64,000 nt of DNA from CAVXXB01 sp963765585 (lineage in GTDB: Bacteria > Calditrichota > Calditrichia > JAJRVZ01), in assembly GCA_963765585.1 (NCBI GenBank), contig CAVXXB010000008.1:558001-622000 (forward strand). The letters run 5' to 3'. Each line of letters opens with the position of its first letter. Position 1 is the first letter of the stretch. Positions 11,216-21,348 of the stretch are shown here, in pieces. The translations under genes and the position numbers were made by a program. The notes under the pieces are model-generated. The model was not told the DNA's origin. It made no database searches and was given only the letters and a program-made list of their open reading frames with translations.

Positions 11216-14200
11216 ATGAAAATCAATTTAATAAGAAATATGTTTTTGACATCTTGTATTACAATACTATTTCTTTTTACCAGCCAGAATGTATACTCCC
11301 AAATACATAGTACGACATCCGCACACACCTCATACACCGGACTTTCAATGACCGGTTATCAAGGCTGGTTTGGAACTCCGGGAGATGGCGGAACAAACAG
11401 TTGGCGGCATTATAGTGGAGAAAACGGTTTTCAGCCAGGCAGTGCGTCGATTGAATACTGGCCGGATATGCGTGAAGCAGATGAAGACGAAAAATATTTA
11501 ACCAGCTATGTAAAAAATGATGGAACTCCCTGCTATGTTTTTAGCTCTGTACATCCAAAAACTGTCAGCAGACATTTTCGCTGGATGAAAGAATACGGCA
11601 TCGACGGTGCTTTTATGCAGCGCTTTCGAAGTGACCTTAGCAGATGGCCAACGGTGAATAAAATCCTCGGAAATGCTTTAAATGCAGCATGGGAACATCA
11701 GCGAGCTATTGCCTTAATGTATGATATCGGTGCCAATATTCATATTGATGGTGTGCCGAATGATGCCAAAAGAACCGAGGAAGTAAATCTCATTTTTAAT
11801 GACTGGAAAACATTGATTGATGAATTAAGCCTGACCACTGGCGGCGATAACCAACCCTATTTATACCATAATGGCAAACCTTTGATTGTGTTATGGGGGG
11901 TGGGTTTTAACCACCGACATAATACAACCGGACTGGATGTTCAGTATTGGGTAGAGCTGGTAGATTCTCTGCAAAACAGTCCGGAATACGGCGGCTGTTC
12001 GATCATGCTCGGTGTACCCCGTAGCTGGAGAAATGGCGGAAGTGATTGCATTTCCGGCGAAGAACATACCAAAATGATCGAGCTGATCAAATCCGTCGAT
12101 ATTATTCAGCCCTGGCATACCAGCCGGTATCGCAGAGATCAAATGCTGACTGAATTTAAAGCAATTGTCAAAGATGATATTGCCTGGTGTAAGGCAAATG
12201 GTATTGATTATACTCCCACCATATCGCCTGGCATTCGGGAAAAAATATTACACGAAAACGATTACGAAAAGCCGCGTGAAGGAGGATATTATTTCTGGGA
12301 CATGGCCAGGGCTGCAATCGATGCCGGTAGTGAAATGTTATACCTGGGTATGTTTGATGAGGTGGATGAGGGTACTCAATATCACAAAATAGATAATAAT
12401 CCACCACCCTATAGAGAAGACCTCAGCTTTGCCACTTATGGAACAGATCCCGAAGACCATTACCTGTGGCTGGCCGGTGAAGCCACCCGTGCCCTGCGCG
12501 GAGAATTTTACATGACAGATGTAATGAGGTACAGGGCAAATGATTCTAATTTTGAATCGGAAATCACTTTCACCGATAACGGCAGTACCTATGAAATGCA
12601 ATTAACCACACTGGCCGCCGGCAGAAAAATTTATTATGCTGATCCATATAAAGTTCCTGATGGCGCCCCTACTGTTATAACTTATCGTGACAATTCACTA
12701 TTCAAGAATGAACTTACATCGGAAAAAGTTACTTTTTCCGAAGAACAACGGGGTATGTATATTCGCTTTGTAGAAGTAAATGAGACGACAGACAAAGTCC
12801 TGTCATATAAGGCTGTTGTTGCCACCCACGGTTTTGCGAAAGTACCGTATTTAACAAGCTTTGAGGAAGGAAAACTAGATCATCAATACTGGACGACCAG
12901 CACTGAAAATAATTTTGGCAGAATTGATGTAATTGGTAGCTATGAACCCAGAACCGGAAACTACCACTTAGCAATTGATGCGAATGATACAATAACCAAC
13001 TCGATTAATAATGCGGATCTTCACCTGGATATTAATGACATCACCACTGATATAATATTGAATTTTTCTCTGAAGACGTTTGGAGATGAAACCAATCCCG
13101 AGGATGGCATTTACTTTTCGAATGATGCCGGAACTACTTTTTCTAAAGTTTTTGACATTCAGATCACGCCTGAATACACGGATTTTACACTTAATATAAA
13201 GGATATTGCTGATTCTGCCGGGATCAGTTTTAGCAGGGAATTTGTTATCAGATTTCAATATAAGGCTAATAAGTCAATTACCGATGATGGGATTGTACTT
13301 GATGATATAAAAGTGCTTTATTCAGATGTACAAAGTGGCTTTGGGCAGTATTTAAATTCTGATGAAGATACCCAGGGCAAATGGATCGGAAAATATGGCG
13401 TGGATGGTAAATTAATTGTCGGGAAAGAAACAAATATACCGGAATATGCAGATATCGTCTGGGATCCGATAAGTAAAACAGTTGTCTGGGACAGCAGCAG
13501 TACCGATATACGGGGATTACAATATAGCGCAGATTCGACAACCCTGGCTGCACAATACTCAGATTCTGCCAACTATGCCTGGTGGTTTACGGTGGATGTG
13601 GGAGAAGAAGATAAGAATGTATCCCTCTACTTTCTGGATGGTGATAATCAAAACCGTAAATTTATTTTGAATCTGGTCGACAAAGCCACCGGCGATAAAT
13701 ATGACAGTCAGACTATCCAAAACTTTGAGGATGGAAAATGGCTGACGTGGAAAATTCGCGGCAAAGTTAAATTTGTATTTGATTTACTGGAAGGCCCCGG
13801 TGCAGTTGTCTCCGGTATCTTCTTTGGTCCGTCATCCCCTGCTGCTATTGAAGTTGATAAATTCCTGACATTTGACGGGGTTGATGATTTTGTTGATTGC
13901 GGCAGAGATTCATCATTGCAGATTTCCGGAACAGAAATAACACTCGAGGCCTGGTTTAAAATAAATGCCGCCAAACCAGCGACCTGGCAAAGCACCATTC
14001 TGGCCATGGATCACAGTGAATCAGGTAATGATGTGGGATATTTTTTGCGGGCAAATGGCGACGGCCAGATCAACTGGGGATTTGGCGACGGCAAATGGCA
14101 TGAAGTTAAGAGTGAAGAAGGCGTTCAGCTTTTTGAGATTGATACATGGAACCATATTGCGGGTGTCTACGATGGTAGTAGTCAGAGCATCTATTTGAAC

Positions 14201-15349
14201 GGTAACCTGGTTACAAGAACAGATTCGGTAATCGCCGAAATATTACCGGCTCCATCCGAAAATTTATTTATCGGTTCCACCCCTGCATTTTCTAACCGAG
14301 TGATAGATGCCGGCCTGGCCGAAGTACGCATCTGGAATATTGCCAGGACTGCCAGCCAGATAAAGGAATTTGCCACACAAAGAATTACCGGTGAAGAAGA
14401 AGGCTTAGCCGCATATTGGCCAATTATTGAGGGCGAAGGTCAGACAATTACTGATATGAGTTTTAACAGTAACGACGGTGTCCTGGGCGGTACTCCAGAA
14501 GAAAGTGGCTCCGATCCTTCCTGGACCGAAGGCACGCCGGTTATAAAGATGATCGATGTGCTGAAAGATTATAACGGCAGTTTTGAAGACGGATTAACTT
14601 TCTGGCGTTTTTTCGAGGTGCCGAATTCTCTGGGCAGTATGGCAGAAATTATTCAGGGCGACGTCATTGATGGTGCCAATGCGGCAAAGATAACCTTTGT
14701 AGAACCTGATGCTACTCTTGGAGACCGGGCATTGGATAACTGGGATTCCAACATGGCCTTAGAGCCGGGTGCCGAGTATTTTGGCGAGTTCTGGGCAAAG
14801 GCCGACTCGGCCGGCAGTGGTAAGTTAGCTTTGGGATATGGATTTTTTGATGATAACAGACAGGTCCTCTCTGAGGATGGAAAATCGTTCACCCTGACCG
14901 ACATATACCAGAAATATGAATTTAGTTTTATTGCACCAGAGGGAACAGCAAAAGGCTGGCTGGCATTCAGGTGGAAGCATCCGACTGAAAATAAACATAT
15001 TCCCGGTGTTCTATATATTGATCATGTTCAATTGAGGACGGAGGACAAGACAACTGATATCGAATATTCGGATTCGAATGTTCCTGATAAATTTGATCTG
15101 AAGCAGAATTATCCTAATCCGTTTAACCCATCGACAACTATTTCTTTTAGTCTGCCGGAGATCTCAGATGTAAGATTGAGTATTTATAATATTCTCGGGC
15201 AGAGAGTAGCTGAACTAGTGAATCGGAAAATGAATGCCGGATCATATAACATAACCTGGAACGCCCAAAATCTGGCAAGTGGAATTTATATCATTGCCTT
15301 CAGGGCAAATTCGATTTTTATGACAAAGAAAATGAATTTGATCAAATAG
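11216..15349 (+). CDS. GH71/99-like glycoside hydrolase, multidomain, T9SS-secreted
   Basis: 1377 aa in one intact frame; ATG after AAGGATTTAAT. Signal peptide to about 29 (NVYSQ). Residues about 40-440 match the GH71/GH99-like catalytic barrel (GYQGWFGTPGDGG, HFRWMKEYGIDGAFMQRF, GKPLIVLWGVGFNHR, GSEMLYLGMFDEVDEGTQ). The carboxylates of the last block are candidate catalytic residues. Next come a short Ig-like module, a MAM-like jelly roll (about 540-700), a module beginning GKWIGKYGVDGKL (about 720-875), a LamG domain (about 885-1065), a CBM4/9-like domain (about 1110-1275) and a sorting tail (NYPNPFNPSTTISFSL). Relatives act as alpha-mannanases or alpha-1,3-glucanases, or are annotated xylosidase/arabinosidase; the true substrate is open. 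It is a cell-surface or released depolymerase, with operator-like palindromes at its promoter. Confidence 0.85.
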   Translation: MKINLIRNMFLTSCITILFLFTSQNVYSQIHSTTSAHTSYTGLSMTGYQGWFGTPGDGGTNSWRHYSGENGFQPGSASIEYWPDMREADEDEKYLTSYVKNDGTPCYVFSSVHPKTVSRHFRWMKEYGIDGAFMQRFRSDLSRWPTVNKILGNALNAAWEHQRAIALMYDIGANIHIDGVPNDAKRTEEVNLIFNDWKTLIDELSLTTGGDNQPYLYHNGKPLIVLWGVGFNHRHNTTGLDVQYWVELVDSLQNSPEYGGCSIMLGVPRSWRNGGSDCISGEEHTKMIELIKSVDIIQPWHTSRYRRDQMLTEFKAIVKDDIAWCKANGIDYTPTISPGIREKILHENDYEKPREGGYYFWDMARAAIDAGSEMLYLGMFDEVDEGTQYHKIDNNPPPYREDLSFATYGTDPEDHYLWLAGEATRALRGEFYMTDVMRYRANDSNFESEITFTDNGSTYEMQLTTLAAGRKIYYADPYKVPDGAPTVITYRDNSLFKNELTSEKVTFSEEQRGMYIRFVEVNETTDKVLSYKAVVATHGFAKVPYLTSFEEGKLDHQYWTTSTENNFGRIDVIGSYEPRTGNYHLAIDANDTITNSINNADLHLDINDITTDIILNFSLKTFGDETNPEDGIYFSNDAGTTFSKVFDIQITPEYTDFTLNIKDIADSAGISFSREFVIRFQYKANKSITDDGIVLDDIKVLYSDVQSGFGQYLNSDEDTQGKWIGKYGVDGKLIVGKETNIPEYADIVWDPISKTVVWDSSSTDIRGLQYSADSTTLAAQYSDSANYAWWFTVDVGEEDKNVSLYFLDGDNQNRKFILNLVDKATGDKYDSQTIQNFEDGKWLTWKIRGKVKFVFDLLEGPGAVVSGIFFGPSSPAAIEVDKFLTFDGVDDFVDCGRDSSLQISGTEITLEAWFKINAAKPATWQSTILAMDHSESGNDVGYFLRANGDGQINWGFGDGKWHEVKSEEGVQLFEIDTWNHIAGVYDGSSQSIYLNGNLVTRTDSVIAEILPAPSENLFIGSTPAFSNRVIDAGLAEVRIWNIARTASQIKEFATQRITGEEEGLAAYWPIIEGEGQTITDMSFNSNDGVLGGTPEESGSDPSWTEGTPVIKMIDVLKDYNGSFEDGLTFWRFFEVPNSLGSMAEIIQGDVIDGANAAKITFVEPDATLGDRALDNWDSNMALEPGAEYFGEFWAKADSAGSGKLALGYGFFDDNRQVLSEDGKSFTLTDIYQKYEFSFIAPEGTAKGWLAFRWKHPTENKHIPGVLYIDHVQLRTEDKTTDIEYSDSNVPDKFDLKQNYPNPFNPSTTISFSLPEISDVRLSIYNILGQRVAELVNRKMNAGSYNITWNAQNLASGIYIIAFRANSIFMTKKMNLIK

Positions 15350-15488
15350 TCTTACAAGAAAATATTAATCAGAGGTCATTACCCTTTTCTTTTTGTCGGG
15401 TAGAATATAGTCGAAGGGAATGAAATACCACTGATTCACCGTTTTTAATAGCATTCCAAAATTTTAAATATTTTTATGGGGTTGCCAC

Positions 15489-18400
15489 ATGCGTTCTACA
15501 AAATACGCTATAATACAATTAATATGCATGGCGCTAATGACTATTGTTTTATTTTCCTGTTCTGGCGACAAATCTTCGAAAACAGATAGTGAATCCGGGG
15601 AAAATGATTTTGCTGTATTTGCAAAAGTTTCTCCCTCTGAATCGAATATTGATTTTGTTAATACCCTGATTGAAAATGAAGATCATAATATATTCGTTTA
15701 TCATAATTTTACTAATGGTGGTGGCGTTGCTGTAGGGGATATTAATAATGACGGGCTTCAGGACCTATATTTAACATGCAACCAAAGTGCAAATAAGCTT
15801 TATTTGAACAAAGGAAATTTGATTTTTGAAGATATAACAAAAACAGCCGGGGTCGAAGGTGATAATTTATGGTATGCCGGGGTAACTTTTGTTGACATTA
15901 ACAATGACGGCCTGCTGGATATATACGCTTGTAAGGCAGGATTATATCGCGATCGGGCAAATGAACTCTATGTGAATAATGGGGACTTAACTTTTACAGA
16001 ACAAGCGTCAGAATATGGAATCGCAGACAATGGATTTACGACGCATGCCACCTTCTTTGACTCGGATAACGATGGAGATCTTGATTTATATGTACTTAAC
16101 CATCCTCCGTTTGCTACGAGAGATAATATAACAAAGGCAAAAGCGAGACAAAGACCGAATGCAGATATTTCAGACCAGTTTTATAAAAATGAAGGGAACG
16201 GCAGGTTTATTCACGCGGGGAATCAGGTTGGCATACCCGAAAGACTGTACGCATATGGATTAAGTGTCACTGCCTCGGACCTGAACAATGATGGCTGGAC
16301 TGATCTATATATAACAAATGACTATTCAGAGCCCGATATGCTTTATTTGAATAATGGTGACGGTAGCTTTAAGGAAAGCATAAAAAAAGCAACAAAACAT
16401 ATTCCCGCGTTTGGCATGGGCGCAGATATTGCCGATTTCAACAATGATCTGCTTGCTGATATTATCGCATTAGACATGATGCCGGAAGACAACAGAAGAA
16501 AGAAAACAGAAATGGGTGGGATGGAACCCGACTTATTCTGGCAACATGTTAAATTCGGGTATCATTATCAGTATATGCAAAATGTACTGCATATGAATAA
16601 CGGACCCATGGAAGATGGTATGACTACTTTTAGTGATGTTGCACCGATGGCCGGGGTATCAGATACGGACTGGAGTTGGAGTGCTTTGCTGGCCGATTTT
16701 GATAATGATGGCTGGAAAGACCTTTTTGTGACTACTGGTTTTCTGCGCGGTCTTAGAAGTAATGATTTTTTCAATGCAGTAATCGCAAAAAGAAGGAAAC
16801 TGACCAATTTGGAGAAGATTGCAATGGTTCCTTCTGAAAAGTTGGTAAACTATGTGTACAAAAACAATGGTGACCTGACATTCTCAAAAAAAACAAAAGA
16901 ATGGGGTGTTGAATATGCCGGCTATTCAAATGGCGCGGCTTATGCTGATCTTGACAATGATGGTGATCTGGATTTTATCGTAAATAACATCAATGATACA
17001 ACATTATTATATGAAAACAGGGCCAGTAATTTGGGAACGAACCATTACCTGCAGTTATCCTTTAAAGGAATTGAAAACAACCGATTTGGAATCGGCACAA
17101 AGGTAAAGGTTAGAACGGGAGATATTGAACAGCTTCAGGAACTGACGCTTAGCAGAGGATTTCAATCGTCTGTGCCACCGGTCATTCACTTCGGTATGGG
17201 AAAAGCCAGTATCGTTGATGAAGTCGAAATTACCTGGCCCGGTGGTAAAAAACAGTTGCTTACAAACATCAAAACAAACCAAAAATTGATCATTAGTGAG
17301 TCCGATTCAAAAGTCCTTAAATCCACCCCAAATGAGGAACGATATTTCACCGATGTGACCAAAGAACTAAATATCATCCATAAGCACATTGAAAACGAGT
17401 ATGATGATTTTAAAATAGAAGTTCTGTTACCACATAAGATGTCAAACTTTGGACCCGGAATAGCAGTGGGCGATATTAACGGCGACAATTTGGAGGATTT
17501 TTTTGTTGGTGGTGCAATGAATCAAAGTGGCGTCATCTTTTTCCAGCAAAATAATGGTACCTTTAAAAAATCTGCTTCCCAGGCATTAATTTCTGATAAA
17601 AAATATGAAGATATGGGCGCTGCTCTTTTTGATGCCAATGGTAATGGATTTCTTGATCTATATGTCGTCAGCGGCGGAAATGAATACAAGAATGGATCAG
17701 ATATCTATCAGGACCGGCTTTATTTAAATGATGGTAAAGGAAAACTGGTGAAGTCAAAATCATTGCCTAAAATCACCTCCAGTGGTTCATGTGTTAAACC
17801 TGCGGATTTTGATGGTGATGGCGATTTGGATTTATTAGTTGGCGGAAGGCTGGAAGCACAAAGATACCCTTATCCTGGTAAGACCATAATACTGGAGAAT
17901 AAAGGGAATCAGAATGATATTCCTGTTTTTAAAGATGTCACTAAAACTATTGCTCCGGATTTAGAATATATTGGACTTGTAACAGACGCAATTTGGACTG
18001 ATTTTAATAATGATGGAAAGTCTGATTTGATTATAGTTGGAGAATGGATGGAACCCGGATTTTTCATCTACAAAAATGGAAAATTCGACGATGTCTCAGA
18101 AGCTACAGGACTTAAAAATAATTTGGGATGGTGGTTTAGCATTAATCAGGGTGATTTTGATAATGATGGTGATATGGATTACGTGGCAGGAAATTTAGGT
18201 CTAAATTACAGGTATAAAGCAACGCCTTCAGAACCATTTACGGTATATGCCAACGATTTTGATAATAACGGTACTTCTGATATTGTATTGGGATATTTCT
18301 ATGATGGAGTGCATTACCCCGTCAGAGGAAGAGAACATAGCGCCAAGCAGATTCCAGGGATAGAAAGGAAGTTTAAAGATTACGAATCCTTTGCGAATGC

Positions 18401-18830
18401 ATCCATTGTTGAAGTCTATGGAAAAGAAAATCTTGATAACTCTCTCGTATATGAAGCAAAAAACTTCTCCACTTCCTATATCGAAAATTTAGGGAATGGA
18501 CAATTTAAAATGTATAAGCTCGATAATTATGCACAAAGATCTTCAGTGAATGGATTTATTATTCGAGATTTTAACCAGGATGGAAATTTAGATATTGTTC
18601 TGGCCGGCAATTTATATGCCTCTGAAGTAGAAACAGTCAGAAATGACGCCAGTATCGGCCTATATCTGGAAGGAAATGGTCAAGGAAGTTTTAATCCGGT
18701 TCCCTTTGTAAAAAGCGGATTAATGATACCAAATGATGCCAAAGAATTGGCCGAAATAAGCACAGTAAATGGCAGGATAATTCTTGTTTCAAACAATAAT
18801 AATTATATACAGGCAATAAAATACAATTAA
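15489..18830 (+). CDS. FG-GAP/VCBS repeat lipoprotein with ASPIC/UnbV domain (CRTAC1-like)
   Basis: 1113 aa, intact. Lipoprotein signal peptide with lipobox LFSC. Many calcium-binding blade motifs of the form D-[IFL]-N-N-D-G-x-x-D-[LI] (DINNDGLQDLY, DINNDGLLDIY, DSDNDGDLDLY, DLNNDGWTDLY, DFDNDGWKDLF, DLDNDGDLDF, DINGDNLEDFF, and more) form two beta-propellers. Between them at about 510-600 is an ASPIC/UnbV domain (GIGTKVKVRTGDIEQLQELT, SSVPPVIHFGMGKA, VDEVEITWPGGKKQ). In the Bacteroidetes group such lipoproteins often lie beside SusC/SusD glycan transporters and are thought to bind glycans or act at the surface, but no SusC/D pair is here. It follows the GH71/99 gene by 139 bases on the same strand, so the two may be transcribed together. 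Confidence 0.85.
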   Translation: MRSTKYAIIQLICMALMTIVLFSCSGDKSSKTDSESGENDFAVFAKVSPSESNIDFVNTLIENEDHNIFVYHNFTNGGGVAVGDINNDGLQDLYLTCNQSANKLYLNKGNLIFEDITKTAGVEGDNLWYAGVTFVDINNDGLLDIYACKAGLYRDRANELYVNNGDLTFTEQASEYGIADNGFTTHATFFDSDNDGDLDLYVLNHPPFATRDNITKAKARQRPNADISDQFYKNEGNGRFIHAGNQVGIPERLYAYGLSVTASDLNNDGWTDLYITNDYSEPDMLYLNNGDGSFKESIKKATKHIPAFGMGADIADFNNDLLADIIALDMMPEDNRRKKTEMGGMEPDLFWQHVKFGYHYQYMQNVLHMNNGPMEDGMTTFSDVAPMAGVSDTDWSWSALLADFDNDGWKDLFVTTGFLRGLRSNDFFNAVIAKRRKLTNLEKIAMVPSEKLVNYVYKNNGDLTFSKKTKEWGVEYAGYSNGAAYADLDNDGDLDFIVNNINDTTLLYENRASNLGTNHYLQLSFKGIENNRFGIGTKVKVRTGDIEQLQELTLSRGFQSSVPPVIHFGMGKASIVDEVEITWPGGKKQLLTNIKTNQKLIISESDSKVLKSTPNEERYFTDVTKELNIIHKHIENEYDDFKIEVLLPHKMSNFGPGIAVGDINGDNLEDFFVGGAMNQSGVIFFQQNNGTFKKSASQALISDKKYEDMGAALFDANGNGFLDLYVVSGGNEYKNGSDIYQDRLYLNDGKGKLVKSKSLPKITSSGSCVKPADFDGDGDLDLLVGGRLEAQRYPYPGKTIILENKGNQNDIPVFKDVTKTIAPDLEYIGLVTDAIWTDFNNDGKSDLIIVGEWMEPGFFIYKNGKFDDVSEATGLKNNLGWWFSINQGDFDNDGDMDYVAGNLGLNYRYKATPSEPFTVYANDFDNNGTSDIVLGYFYDGVHYPVRGREHSAKQIPGIERKFKDYESFANASIVEVYGKENLDNSLVYEAKNFSTSYIENLGNGQFKMYKLDNYAQRSSVNGFIIRDFNQDGNLDIVLAGNLYASEVETVRNDASIGLYLEGNGQGSFNPVPFVKSGLMIPNDAKELAEISTVNGRIILVSNNNNYIQAIKYN

Positions 18831-18980
18831 TTAGAACATAAATGCTTATAAATCTTTTGTATGCATATCTAAAAAGAAAATGATAAATTTATTTGTCTGA
18901 AGCGGCTTGAATTTTTATTCTATGTCAGTTTTTTCCTCTTTGTAAACATCCTGATAAGTATTTTATCTCACTTGTGTTTA

Positions 18981-20060
18981 TTAATTCATAGACAAAATGC
19001 GGAGCGCATTTTTATTATATATCTTTTCAAGCACCTCATCCGGCAGAAAAAGACCATAAATCATCCATCGTCCCTGTAATTTATGCGCAGAAGTAGGATC
19101 GATGTATTCATCATCTGTTTCAAGAAAGCGAAAATACAAGCGATATGCCTCTGCCCTGCAGGGGGTATCGGTACCAAATAAAATACGGTCCTGATATTTG
19201 ATAAAAAACTTTCGTGCCGTATAGGGTTGGCGGCCCAATTCGCTGATTCGGGCATCGATATCCACATAAAAATTTGGATATTTATCCAGCCATTGGCCAA
19301 CCGTCGTTAAATCCTCAGGTAAATTGCCAAAATGCGCACCGATAAAAATGGTATTGGGATGTTTTTCAATCACACGGTTGCGTGCATCCAGAATCTCTTC
19401 TTTTGACGGGAATTTTTCCCCATAAAATGACCACTCCGGATTCATACCCAACTCATCATATCTTTCGTTATACTGGTCAACCGGTGTAAAGAAAGCTTTT
19501 GGATCTGATACATGAATCTCAACCGGTATCCCCAGTTCAGCACATTTGGCCCAGATGGGATCGATGCGCGGATCATCCACTTTTATAAACTCACCATTTT
19601 TATCTGTATATCCCAGTCCCAGGGATTTGGCGATCTTCAGCCCTTTACATCCCAGTTTTACAGCCTCTTCCAGTCTTTTTGCCTCATTTTCACCGAAATT
19701 TTCTTCTTCGATACGACTAAAATCCGGTCTGAAGAAAGGCAGAAAACGGTCTTTGGAAACTGACTGAGAGACACGAATATGCTCTTTATAAAAGTCGTCT
19801 TTTGAATTTGCGTCCAGGCTAACACACTTCCAGACTCCGGCTTTATCCATTTCCTCGAGATATTTGGCTGTGTTTTCCAGTTTACCCAGATGATTGTGGA
19901 TATCAATAACCGGGAACTTCGCCTTTACAATTTTTGTTTCTTTAGTCACCATCTGACTGACCGGCTTCCAGTCCACCAGTTTTAAGTTGCCATCCTGGGC
20001 CTGGAGTAAATTAGTAGCGATCAAGATCGATACTATAAATGCCAATACTTTTCTGTTCAT
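18981..20060 (-). CDS. Exported amidohydrolase family 2 protein
   Basis: 359 aa, first gene of the long minus-strand block, converging on the FG-GAP gene. Start ATG at 20060 after AAGGAAGGA; signal peptide ends at LLQAQ. The metal sites of the PF04909 amidohydrolase barrel are present: IDIHNHLG (HxH), the histidines in EIHVSDP and GAHFGN, and the late aspartate in FGTDTPCR. The family hydrolyses lactones or decarboxylates small organic acids; an exported form is unusual and fits release of a sugar lactone or ester outside the cytoplasm. A second, frameshifted paralogue lies at 39.4-40.5 kb. The reaction cannot be told from sequence. Confidence 0.82.
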   Translation of the reverse strand: MNRKVLAFIVSILIATNLLQAQDGNLKLVDWKPVSQMVTKETKIVKAKFPVIDIHNHLGKLENTAKYLEEMDKAGVWKCVSLDANSKDDFYKEHIRVSQSVSKDRFLPFFRPDFSRIEEENFGENEAKRLEEAVKLGCKGLKIAKSLGLGYTDKNGEFIKVDDPRIDPIWAKCAELGIPVEIHVSDPKAFFTPVDQYNERYDELGMNPEWSFYGEKFPSKEEILDARNRVIEKHPNTIFIGAHFGNLPEDLTTVGQWLDKYPNFYVDIDARISELGRQPYTARKFFIKYQDRILFGTDTPCRAEAYRLYFRFLETDDEYIDPTSAHKLQGRWMIYGLFLPDEVLEKIYNKNALRILSMN

Positions 20061-20090
20061 ATCATTTATCCTTCCTTATGTTAGTTTTTT

Positions 20091-20294
20091 TTACCGCAGA
20101 GTACGCGGAGAGTCGTAATTAGGAACTCGGAACTGGGTATTGGGAACTTGTTATTTGTTACTGGTTATTGGTTTGTATTATTCATCAAATTACCAATGAC
20201 AAATTACTAAAAACTAGTTCCTAATTCCCAGTTCCCAATCGCTCTTTTCTAATTCCTCTTTTCTCATTGCTTCTCTCCGTGTTCTCTGTGGTTA
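20091..20294. repeat. Palindromic 7-bp-phased tract with 8-bp-type arms (element 1)
   Basis: Outer arms ACCGCAGAGTACGCGGAGAG (20093-20112) and CTCTCCGTGTTCTCTGTGGT (20273-20292) pair with each other. Between them, from 20115 to 20275, the sequence divides into 23 heptamers with no slip: GTAATTA, GGAACTC, GGAACTG, GGTATTG, GGAACTT, ..., CCTAATT, CCCAGTT, CCCAATC, ..., TCTAATT. The left half is purine-rich and the right half is its rough reverse complement, giving one long hairpin. The stop codon of the next gene (20292-20294) lies in the right arm. Confidence 0.85.
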
Positions 20295-21155
20295 GTTTTT
20301 ATTTTCCTCGATCAAGATTTTTTCACCCATCTCCACAACATAATACCTTTCTTGCAGTGATTTGGATAATCTGAATTTCACTTCATAGGGATATCCGCTT
20401 GTCCAATAGCGGTTTTGTGGTGTCACCTGATAGGTGGCCCTGTGTTGTGGAAAAATATAATCCGGTTCCAGTTCATTTATCAGAATCACCGATGGATCAA
20501 TATGTGTATTATGCTCGGTTGGTGAGAAAAACAACACGTCTACTGTTTTCAGATACAGATGGTCTTCCAGCAATACCGTATCGCCCATCTGAAGCAGCCG
20601 TTTGCCACCCAGAGTAATGAGGTAACCACAATCCTCCAGATTGGCATCATAATATACTGCATATTTGGGATTCCCATGTATTGCACGAATCGGTTCGATC
20701 TTAACATCACCAATAGAAAATTCCTGTCGCGGCGTGGCCACGCGGATGCGGTCGGCCGGGATACCGGCTTCATCGATGGCGATAACTTTACAATTGGATG
20801 GCATGACAAAGAGACAATTACCCTTTTCAGAGAGAATTTTTGATGTCTCTCGCTCAAAGTGATCCCCATGTTCATGGCTGATAAAAGAAATATTCAGTTC
20901 ACCGGCCAATTCTGCGGCGGAAACCGGTGCAGGTACCGCACGTTCATCTGATTCCAGTGCCAGATCTGTTCCGATCAGGATGTCATTGTACTTGATCAAC
21001 CAGCCGTTGTGCCCGGTCCACCAAACCGCCATTCCGCTATTATGGGCTCTGATTTCTTCAATAATCCGCCGCGGACTATTCTGCTCCTGAGCTGCAAGAT
21101 TTTGTGATACAAATAGGACTGCGATTACAAAAATGAGCATGTATTTTATATTCAT
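20292..21155 (-). CDS. Exported metallo-beta-lactamase-fold hydrolase (UlaG-like)
   Basis: 287 aa; ATG 21155 after AGGGGAAAT; signal peptide to NLAAQ. Single MBL domain with the zinc motif SHEHGDHFE (HxHxDH), a histidine in IRAIHGNP, an aspartate in LQMGDTVLL and a final histidine in FPQHRATY. The short UlaG-like form acts on lactones such as ascorbate-6-phosphate lactone in its best-known member. The export signal means this one works outside the cytoplasm. Beside an exported amidohydrolase it may open a sugar lactone, but this is inference. The stop codon TAA is supplied by the repeat arm that follows, so the native C-terminus may have been trimmed or extended by the repeat. Confidence 0.82.
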   Translation of the reverse strand: MNIKYMLIFVIAVLFVSQNLAAQEQNSPRRIIEEIRAHNSGMAVWWTGHNGWLIKYNDILIGTDLALESDERAVPAPVSAAELAGELNISFISHEHGDHFERETSKILSEKGNCLFVMPSNCKVIAIDEAGIPADRIRVATPRQEFSIGDVKIEPIRAIHGNPKYAVYYDANLEDCGYLITLGGKRLLQMGDTVLLEDHLYLKTVDVLFFSPTEHNTHIDPSVILINELEPDYIFPQHRATYQVTPQNRYWTSGYPYEVKFRLSKSLQERYYVVEMGEKILIEENKN

Positions 21156-21225
21156 TTAATTTCCCCTACAATTTTTCTATTAACAATTTGAAACTTCTGA
21201 AAAATGTTTAATATAGTGACATTTT

Positions 21226-21284
21226 GTCACCCTGAATTTATTTCAGGGTCTATTTAATAGATTCTGAATCAAGTTCAGAATGAC
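21226..21284. repeat. Two CCTGAA...TTCAGG REP-type hairpins
   Basis: GTCACCCTGAATTTATTTCA begins the first copy (21226-21250); GATTCTGAATCAAGTTCAGA begins the second (21260-21284). Each is a small imperfect palindrome ending in a TGAC/GTCA word. The same 'CCTGAANCAAGTTCAGGATGAC' theme recurs at 25.26, 53.24 and 57.93 kb. Such elements are widely dispersed in bacterial genomes as REP-like intergenic hairpins. Confidence 0.65.
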
Positions 21285-21348
21285 ATTTAGGCTGGTATAA
21301 GACATTTTTCAAAAGTCTCAATTTATTATTCTTATATGTATTTCATTT

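Noticed and set aside
15350..15488. Terminator between GH71/99 and FG-GAP genes
   Set aside because: A weak TACCC...GGGTA pair exists but the stem is short and no T-run follows it.
15489..18830. SusC/SusD partners of the FG-GAP lipoprotein
   Set aside because: None of the flanking genes is a TonB-dependent receptor or SusD-like; the locus uses SSS symporters instead.
18831..18980. Bidirectional terminator in the convergent gap
   Set aside because: AT-rich with no convincing stem-loop plus T-tract.
20115..20275. Possible CRISPR array in the 7-bp-phased tracts
   Set aside because: The unit is 7 bases, sequence drifts from unit to unit, there are no constant repeats of 23-47 bases with unique spacers, and no cas genes.
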